A stretch of 64,000 bases of DNA, from the NCBI GenBank assembly GCA_020746995.1, contig JAGPXD010000004.1, positions 2,604,001 to 2,668,000 of the forward strand, in the 5' to 3' direction. Below the pieces are notes generated by a model. The model was not told the DNA's origin, did not search any database, and worked only from the letters and a program-made list of their open reading frames with translations. Shown one piece after another: positions 56,280 through 64,000 of the stretch (its first letter is position 1; each line of letters starts with the position of its first letter). Source of the stretch: Plectosphaerella cucumerina. Lineage: Eukaryota > Ascomycota > Sordariomycetes > Glomerellales > Plectosphaerellaceae. A program made the position numbers and the translations under genes.

Positions 56280-57742
56280 GATGGCGGTCTGTAATCCAGT
56301 AGTTGAAGTATGATGAGGGTGAGGGATGCTTGTCAACCGGGACACCCAGATAGGTGCTCACAACCAGTGGTGACAACCTAGGAGTAGTCCCCGAGGACAG
56401 GAGATGCCCACGTGGAATACTCTGACGCTCTGGCCCAGAATGACCAAGACCTGACCTGGTAATAGAAGTACCGTGGCCAAGGCGACAAGGAATGCGACGA
56501 CAGCGGGTGGCGGCGTGCCAATGTCGGGAAGCAAGCAATAGGTCCCAGAATGCCGGGACGCAGCACAGGACTGGCACAGTCCCCTATTTGATCATCCCAG
56601 GGGAGGGGTCTCGCCAGCCACCAGCGGCGACGGATGAGGAACCCAGGGTCAGGGCGGCTTCGACTCCGTGGCGCCGCAGCTTGACTCGAATCAGTGTGTG
56701 TGTCTGAAGTGTAGTTCGTCCAGCCCAGGCCGTTTTCGTTGTAGTCTTGGGCGAGAAGGGCTGAGAAGCCATATGGTCAGCTCGGCGCCAGGGAGAAGGT
56801 TGCGGCTAGGCCTGCTGGGCTGACCTGAGATCTGACTCACTGGCGCAAGCATGTGTGTTCCAGTGATGGCGGGGAGGGGGAGGGAGTTGGTTTTGTTCAG
56901 TTGAAGATGGTGAGACCTCTACAACCAAAGTGGCCGTGAAGACGTTTGAGACGTGAGTTCCAAGTGCATGGCCTGCTGGCAAGGAGTGCTCTATCGCAAG
57001 GCACATCATACTTCCTCCCGTTCATCCGACACTCACCGAGTAACGGGCGAACCGGCTCCTGTCATCGATTGTTGTCATTGGCTTCGGTCCAAACTCTGTT
57101 CGTGACCGAGACTGGGCAGACTGACAGTTGGCCGCCTACCGGGTGCAAGGCCGCCTCTAAAGGAACTATGCACCCGCCTACCGCTGCAGGTATGACTTCT
57201 TAGGATTGGTGGCAGTACGCACCGCTCTTTTCCGTCCGAGATAGCCTCTCGTCTGTTCTTTCAAGACTCGACTTCGGGCATGCCGACGCCTACATGTGTC
57301 AAGTAATGCACCGAGCACTGAATCGCACTGCATACCCAAAGACCGTAAATCATTAGAGCAAGAGTAGCCAAAAGTCCTACCCTCTGCGGTCATACCCCTA
57401 GAAAAGGGGAGTACAGCATGTGAAACCAATCGTAGCGAGGCTACACCGTCGTGCGGCGTCATCCAACCACGACAGGGCTGATGACGCGCATATAAGCAGC
57501 GGTTCGAGCCTCGCGTGAACGCCGGGGAAATGCAACGCACACCCAATGATGCAACCAAGGTGACTAATGGTGTGACGTTGGGTGAAGACGACCCAACATC
57601 CAACGTGGAACGCTCCGAACCCATCCCTCCTCCTCCCATCAGCATCCGATCACTCGACACATGCCCCCTACGACGGCCCTCGCGCTTCTCGAGCTGCGTA
57701 GGGGTGGTGAAGGGGGCAGATGTGTCTCCTGCGCCGAGAATC
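56280..57742. other. Intergenic region between the MFS gene and the PQ-loop gene
   Basis: About 1.5 kb with the MFS promoter and the PQ-loop gene 3' region. No gene is supported; frames are short and unrecognisable. Confidence 0.45.
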
Positions 57743-58888
57743 CTAAGCAGTGCTGCCAGGACTCGGCCCGGCCGAGTACATATGGAATTGCACAAAGATA
57801 ATCGCATCTTCGAACATGGTGCCCAACGAGCCCACGAGCCACGGGACCGTCCAGATAAGGTAGTCCTTATCCTGGGAGTAGGCGATCAAGCTGGCGCCGT
57901 ACGAGATATTGCCCGTCAGGGAGAGCAGGAAGAAGAGGAGGGCGAGGCCTTCGCACGACTTCTCGCGGTAGTTCTTGATGATCTGGGGAATGCGAGCGCT
58001 GCAAACATTCGGTCAGTACATCCACCAAGAAGCAAGACCAACACTCCCACTCACCACAGATAGCACACAGCGCTGATGTATCCCAGGAACAAGCCGGCCT
58101 GCGCAAGAGGGTCGTCCTTGGAGGGCTGCTCATCAGGCGCCTCAGGGTCCCAAGCACCGGCCTTGTACGAGATGAACCACCCAGCAGCACCCACGACCCA
58201 GACGGCAGCAATGCTGAGCGTGTTGTGCAACCACGGGTTGCTATCGGGCGTATCGTCCTCGCCAGTGACAATCTTGCGGAGCGGCTCGTAGCTGGTCTCC
58301 TCGTGGATGGCATGGCGACGGTGCGAGCCCGGCAGGCCAGAAGAACTGCTGCGGCGGCCGTTGGTGAGAAGAGGCTCCGTCTCTCCCGCGGGCTGTTCCG
58401 ACTGCGCAGACCGCTGGGCGGAGCGAGAAGCGCGGCGCGCGTTCCTGGCGTTGTAGTACAGGCATTGGCAGATCAGGACGAGGTCGGCGATGCAGAAGTA
58501 GACGGCAATAGCTGTTGCTGCCGGTGCGCGGTGGGTGAGGAGGGCGCCTGGTTCAAGTCAGCGGTCGATGTAGCAGCGAAGACACCATCGCGGGGTCACG
58601 GACCTGCGAGGTTGGTGACATCTCCGAGGAGCCAGATGAAGAGGAAGCCCATGGAGAGGCCATCTGCGCTTTGCGCCTTGTAGTTGGCGATGAGCTGGGG
58701 CAGCTAGAAAGAGTCAGCACCACTGGCTGCTTGCGCCTTGTTCGCGAGGCTGTCGCGAGGCTCTGGGGACGCACCAGCAAGCAGATCCACGAGGCCATGC
58801 TGACGCTGCCAAAGATGCCAGACAGGGCCACCCCGATCGGGGGAGACTGCGCTGAGGCCAAGAAGGCCATTGGTGAGAAGGAGGCCAT
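57743..58888 (-). CDS. PQ-loop vacuolar basic amino acid transporter (YPQ/RTC2-like)
   Basis: A seven-span vacuolar membrane exporter of cationic amino acids (yeast Ypq1-3, human PQLC2). The exons are 58888-58775, 58703-58604, 58547-58055 and 57998-57743, giving 320 aa. The first PQ motif is in LPQLIANYKAQSADGLSMG and is followed by FIWLLGDVTNLAGALLTHRA. The second is in ARIPQIIKNYREKSCEGLAL, followed by FFLLSLTGNISYGASLIAYS. The hydrophilic middle loop (QPAGETEPLLTNGRRSSSS) carries a dileucine-like EPLL motif typical of vacuolar sorting. Three introns (56-70 nt) are conventional. Two PQ motifs spaced as in the family make the assignment secure. Confidence 0.93.
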
Positions 58889-59645
58889 TGTTCGCTGGCG
58901 ATCGGTCGGTCGGTCGTCTGGAGCAATTGAGCCGTGGCAGTGTGTCGCGACAGCTTGGATGTGTGATGAACGAACTTTGAAGGTTCTCAGCAGACAAGAG
59001 TCGAGTCAGGCGGACACGGCCGACAACGGAAATGCACAAGGTCACGGATGCAGCGAGGGGTGGTGGCAGATACGGCCAGGGCAGGCAGAGAGTCACGCTG
59101 GGCGCTATCAGAATCACAGCAGCCAGTCACAGCGCACCGCTGGACGCGAGATAAGGTGAGGTCCCTGCAGGCGCCCCAGGTTGTGTGCACGCTTGCCTGT
59201 TGTGGCCCGAGGGACAGAGCCTATGACGTTACACCGAGCGTTGGCTTATCCAGAGGCGCCTTGATTGGCTGAGGACGAGCACACCGACTGCATCAGGCCT
59301 GTGGGTCCTCAACTCCATCGCGGTCAGCTCGTGGGCAGACAAACTTGAGGATCTTCATATTGTACGATGAAGATTTCTGCCGTCTAGTCAATGCTGGGAT
59401 CTTTGTTTTGATACTATTAACTACTAAAATCCAAAGTAACGAGGAAACACTTGTATTCTCCAATGACACCATTACTCCTCTTTCCTTCCCAAACACCAGG
59501 TCCGAGCCGTGTACGAAGCCAACCAAGCTGCCGCTCCTCTACACCGATCTAGCTGTGTACAACTGCCGTATCCTGAGCCATCATACCCGTGGCTATCGAT
59601 AATGTGTCGGCCGAACCGCCGAGGTAGTCCTGCAGTATTCGCCTA
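58889..59645. other. Intergenic region between the PQ-loop gene and the SMP-domain gene
   Basis: About 0.76 kb with the PQ-loop gene promoter and the SMP gene 3' region. An AT-rich stretch (about 59395-59450) is probably 3' UTR. No gene seen. Confidence 0.45.
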
Positions 59646-62600
59646 TTAACTCCTTGTTTCAATGTTCACTCTGCCCGGCTGCGTTCCCATAATGTCTGCC
59701 TTCTCGTACCCGGCGTCCTCCGAGTTGTCCAACCAGCCGGAATAGTCGTCTTTATCCTCCTGGCTTTCAACAGGGCGCGCCTCGATCGGACTGTCGGGGA
59801 GGCCCTTGGCCAGGCCCTCTGGTCCGGTGATGTTCCCTTCTTCAACCTCCGCTCGTGGGATCGAGTCCTGGTAGGCCCGAAGTGGCGATGCATGTGTCGT
59901 CGTGCCATCCCCTTCGCCTCCCAGGCGTAGATGAGGCGGGTAGTTGAAATCCCGAACGTTGTCGTCAAGAGGCGTGCTGGGTTCGGAGTCCATCGGGGCC
60001 TCCACAACGAGCATGTTTTCCACCTCGTAGCCTGCGTCCATGTTGGAGCTTTCGCGCCGTCTGCGAGAAGGAAGCGGAGGAGCTGAATCTCCCTCCGAGT
60101 TCAGCTCGCCTCGGCTGTTCGCGCTTTCATCTGAGTGGTGCCGATCCGGCAGCGCAGGCGCCGGCACAGGCTTGCGCTGTGGAACGGGAATGGCCGTGAC
60201 CTTGGAGCCTCGCTCGGGCCGGGGCAGCGGGGTGCCTGGCGGGGGCAGAGGCCTTCCCCGACCCATGGGCTTGTTGAGGTCCAGAGGCTCCGACTCGTTG
60301 CCGCCGGCAAACCCTTCCCTGCGCTTCTGCAGCGCGTTCCATCCCCACTGGCGAGCTTGTGTGGCGGCGTTCGCGACGGCGGCCAGTGTGTTTCGCTTGT
60401 TGTGGTTGGGATCGCCATTCGATGAGCCGCTGTTCGTCGAACCCGCGGTATTGGCTCGAGCAAAGAGGCCCTTCGAAATGGACTCGGCGTTGCTGCGGAT
60501 CGAACCGGTGTTGCTCCTGATAGAGCTCCTGAAAGACGGAGACGAAGGCGTTGTGGCCCCCTCATCGTTGGTGGCCGATTCATTCGAAGAAGCGGTGCCC
60601 CGTCGGGGTTGAGGCATGGGCGTCTTGTCTAGCTCCTTGTCGCTGTCGGTGCTGTCGCCCGAGGAAGGCTGCATCGGGAACTGGGACACAGAGGCCGGCC
60701 GGCGAGGAGAATCAGCCGGCGTCTGCTTGGGAGAGTTCCGGGCGGAGAGAGCCGCCATCATGTGCGAGGCGTGGTCAGGAGGGGATGTCGAAGGCTTGAA
60801 GACTTCCGCGTGGGCAGTATCCGTGACGGGCGCTGTTGTGCTCGAGACCGAAGGCGACCTAAGCGGACGGGGGATCGAGGTTGCAGGCGTCTTTGTCTCG
60901 GCGCCGGTGGAGGTGCCCGCGAGTGTGCTCGCAGACTTCTTGCTGGCCAGCTTCCTGCTAAACAAGCCGGCGGGCGGCACGTTGTCCGCGAGTGGTGCGC
61001 TGTGGCTCTTTTCCATGGGCATGAGCTCATCCTCATGAGCCTCCTTGTTGTTTTGTATCTGCTCCGTCGCGTCCACGTCGCCTTCCTGCGCAATCTTCGT
61101 CGTGTAATCCGGGGTGGCAGCGACGGCGTCATCGCCCTCCCAAATGCCGCCGCGCCATTGCTTGTGCTCGGTGTGGAAGAAGGGAATATCGTCCCAGAAG
61201 GGCTGGACGAGCGTCTCGGCGATGACCTCCTTGATGCGGCTCTCGATCTGGCGGAGGATGAGGGTGTAGGTGATTTGCCTGGAGCTCACGATGGGCTCAA
61301 TATCCATCTCCATCTTGGGCATGGTCTGGAAAGAGATCCAGGCACGGTTGCTCGGAGGCGGCTTGATCTTGAAGAAGACGTGACCCTCAAGCTTCCTGAT
61401 GACAACGGCCAGGACGAGGTTAACCTCGCGCACCTTGAAACGTGTACCCAGGTCGAGACGAGCCGTGGCAGCGACCTCGATCCGGAAGTTGCCGTTGTAC
61501 CTGACATCTGCCTCCATAGCGCAGTCACCGTCGATGGTGAGGTCCTTGTGGCGAGGATTGAGTAGAACAGGGGCCGAGTCTCCGGTGTGAATCTTACGAA
61601 TCACCACCTCGGAGAGGAAGGCCGGCTTCTTGACGCGGGAAATCTTCTTAGTGAGCTTCTCGCGGATGAGATGCTCCAGGTCCGAGGTCCGGTACAAGCC
61701 GAGGAAGACGCGGCCGATGATGGCATTCAGCCATCGTGTCTGTTGGTGCTCTTCAGACGAGTGCAGCTTCTGCACCAGGCCGATGATGTTCTTGACGTCA
61801 AACTGCTTGGGCTTGGGCGGGTTCAGATCCGACTCGAAGAACTGTTGCTGGTTGCGGATCATGGCAAAGTAGAAATCCTCCTTGGCCGAGCTGTCCTCGG
61901 AGAAGAGGTAGAAAGGCTTGGACAGCCTGCTGTCCGGACCGACCTCCGGGCCGTCACGACGGCGGGTGAGCTTGAGGGCGTTGCGCTTGATAAAGAGCTC
62001 GCCCTCGGGGGTCACATCGCCGCCAGAGTATATGCTGATGTCGTGATGGGCCAGGGAAACGACGTGGCGAACTTCGATCTGCTCCTCGTCGTCAAAGAGC
62101 ATCAGGTGTCCATGCCTGTGGGGAACATCATGTCAGTCTAGGGTGCCGAACCATCCGGAAGAATACGAGACAAACCTCAAAACCACATAGAAGACGTTGC
62201 CCGCGTTCCTGGGCCTCTGGTTCTGGGCCGCTTTGCTGTCCAAGGGTCCCGGAGGCGGCTTCCTGTCAAAGATGCTGCGATACATGGTTTGGTAGACGCT
62301 CTGGCTGGGTGCGGCCACGGTGGCAGTACCAACGGGGGTCGCCCGCTCGATAGGCTTCGCGTTGAGCCCCATGGGGACATATTCACGGCAGACGGCAAAG
62401 TAGCCAGCGGCCACCTCACCGTCCTGCGCATTACTTGACTTCTTCTGCTTGCCGTAGCCCTGCTCGGCCTTGGTGCTCTCCAGAGCCGTCAGGTCATCCT
62501 CAGGTTGTATGATGCCGTCTGGGGCGGCAGGAGCAGCGGCGGTGGTGGATGTTTTCGGGGCGCCGGAGGAGTCGCGGTACGGCAGCGTCAGGTGTGCATG

Positions 62601-62684
62601 GCCCAGGACGATTCCAACGACCAGCGGAAGAAAGGTCAGGCCTCCGAAGAGGTAGGCAACCAGAAAGCTCGTCCAGCTCCCCAT
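59646..62684 (-). CDS. NVJ2: NVJ2-like ER protein with PH-like and SMP lipid-transfer domains
   Basis: Related to yeast Nvj2 and human TEX2, lipid (ceramide) transfer tethers at ER-vacuole or ER-Golgi contacts. The exons are 62684-62176 and 62115-59646, giving 992 aa. One N-terminal membrane span (FLVAYLFGGLTFLPLVVGIV) precedes a PH-like region that continues over the intron (VFYVVLRHGHLMLFDDEEQ, DVTPEGELFIKRNALKLTRR). The SMP domain follows: RWLNAIIGRVFLGLYRTSDL, SEVVIRKIHTGDSAPVLLN, FRIEVAATARLDLGTRF and VFFKIKPPPSNRAWISFQTM, ending with IKEVIAETLVQPFWDDIPFF. The C-terminal ~450 residues are disordered, rich in Ser, Thr, Pro and Asn, and contain likely phospho-sites. The single 60-nt intron is conventional. 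Confidence 0.93.
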
Positions 62685-64000
62685 GGCAGAGGCTGCGATC
62701 TACGCGCGGCGGCTGCGGAGCTGCTCCTGGCTTCTCGGTGCGGCGGTGGCGGCGGTCTGCTCCTCGGGGGCATGAATCGGTGGATGTGTCGGGGAAGGGG
62801 AGGGGGGTTATGTCGCCGGAGGACCAGTGTCAGATCGGTTGTTGTAGTCGTCAGCGAGAAGGCGAGCGGATCATGGCCGTGACGAGGCCGGGTGGTGAAA
62901 CAGGAGCAACGGTGGCTCTAAACCCAAAAGTACGGAAATAGTGCTTAGCAACTCGGGCTCGGACAAGAGAGAAGCTGGTCGGGAGTCGGATGTGTGAGAG
63001 TGCTGTGGTGCGGGAGCAGAAGGAGGATGGATGACAGTGGACGTCCGGGCGCGGCAGTTCGCTCGTCCCTCCACTACAGCGGGTGGCCCACTCAGCTGGC
63101 GCTGGAGTGGTCACTGCAGCACGGCGGCGTCGGAAGGCACAGGGCAGCTCAGGCGTGTGCCCGCCCTGACGTAGGGCGCCCAGGGGTGTCGGTCGATCCA
63201 ATTAAGAGCCGGGGTCCCATCATGTGATTTGCTGCCAGCTGGCCATAGCGTCCCCGCCATTCCTGGTCGGCTCTGCGGGGGAGGGAGCTTCCGATGCAGC
63301 GTCTTGGCGGTCAGGGCCGCCCAGAAGGTGCCGAGCGGCAGGAACAACCACCATCATCATTAGGTAAGCCCTGCACAGTCCGCCCGCCCAGGCCCTCAAA
63401 CTACGCAGCCGAGGTTGCCCGCGCGCGCGTTGCTCTAGATGTCTAGATGGGATGAGCCCAAGTAGCGCCCGGTTCGTTTGATGGTCAGATAGTCCTGTAA
63501 CACGAGGAGGGAACGGGAGAGACAGCAGTGCAGGAAAGGTAAATATGATAGCTATGCATTACAGTGGTGAACAGACAGTTTTCTACGTGCTCGTCATTGT
63601 GGTCCCCTCTGGAGGGAGCTTTTTCTTTGTGAAACTCCAGCCCCCGGCCAACTTGAACACCAACAAAACACGGGATGCAGCCCCTAGGCCGAGTGTCCCG
63701 TAGAAGGGCACGACCTGCCTGCGGGGGCTCGGCCAACCTAAAGCGCCGGCCACGCCCGCTTGACGGCAGCGCCCTGCCCCGGGACTACTAGTAAGTGGCC
63801 ATGCGGGCTGCAGAGAGAAGGATGGGTAAGGAAATGGTTCTTCGGGTGGTATAGGTTTCTATCGAAGGGGGTTGTGGATAGGAAAGAAATGCACACGTCG
63901 TGGCAAGTCGTCAAGGTCGTCGCGTCTGGCGATAGCCGTCGTAAGGATGAGATCCAATTCGAATGTAGAAAGTTTGGAGGAGCGAGTGACGAGAAGGAGA
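62685..64000. other. Intergenic region at the right end of the window
   Basis: The first part is the promoter of the NVJ2-like gene. The remaining ~1 kb has no supportable gene. It may hold the UTR of a gene beyond the window. Confidence 0.4.

Overview
The window is nuclear DNA of a filamentous ascomycete (Pezizomycotina), most likely a Sordariomycete. Genes are dense on both strands. Introns are mostly 45-110 nt with GTRNGT donors, CTRAC-like branch sites and YAG acceptors. The left third has the classic Sordariomycete mating-type neighbourhood: SLA2, MAT, APN2, COX13, APC5. I cannot name the genus from sequence alone. I rebuilt nineteen multi-exon gene models by joining exons in frame; every joined length divides by three.

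0-17.7 kb, MAT region: the 3' end of SLA2 (+), then about 6.6 kb with no recognisable gene. Next come an alpha-box gene, MAT1-1-1 (-), and a divergent HMG-box mating gene (+), which by position is probably MAT1-1-3 but could be MAT1-2-1. These are followed by APN2 (-), COX13 (+) and APC5 (-). No third idiomorph gene (MAT1-1-2) lies between the alpha-box and HMG genes.

17.7-28 kb, CIA30 and repeats: the mitochondrial complex I assembly factor CIA30 (-), then a tandem-RRM RNA-binding protein (-). Four unrelated or only distantly related tandem arrays surround the RRM gene. Downstream are a ~112-128 bp unit (3 copies) and a ~45 bp unit (~18 copies, alternating subtypes). Upstream are a 34-35 bp unit (~6 copies) and an 81 bp unit (~9 copies, equal to 27 codons).

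28-46.2 kb: a sodium:solute symporter-family transporter (+), an MBA1/mL45-like mitochondrial ribosome-membrane protein (-), an EOS1-type ER N-glycosylation protein (+), translation initiation factor eIF1 (-), an intradiol ring-cleavage dioxygenase (-), an F-box-like protein (-), a large conserved protein of unknown function with a Cys-rich central block (-), and ATP sulfurylase MET3 (-).

46.2-64 kb: a long divergent intergenic region, a flavin-carrier/TRP-like membrane protein (+), aspartate-semialdehyde dehydrogenase HOM2 (-), a TRI12-like MFS transporter (-), a PQ-loop vacuolar amino acid transporter (-) and an NVJ2-like SMP/PH lipid-transfer tether (-). The last 1.3 kb has no gene I can support.

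Apart from the MAT locus, the genes are mainly housekeeping or general metabolism and do not form a biosynthetic cluster. The most notable points are the MAT locus composition and the density of tandem arrays around the RRM gene.
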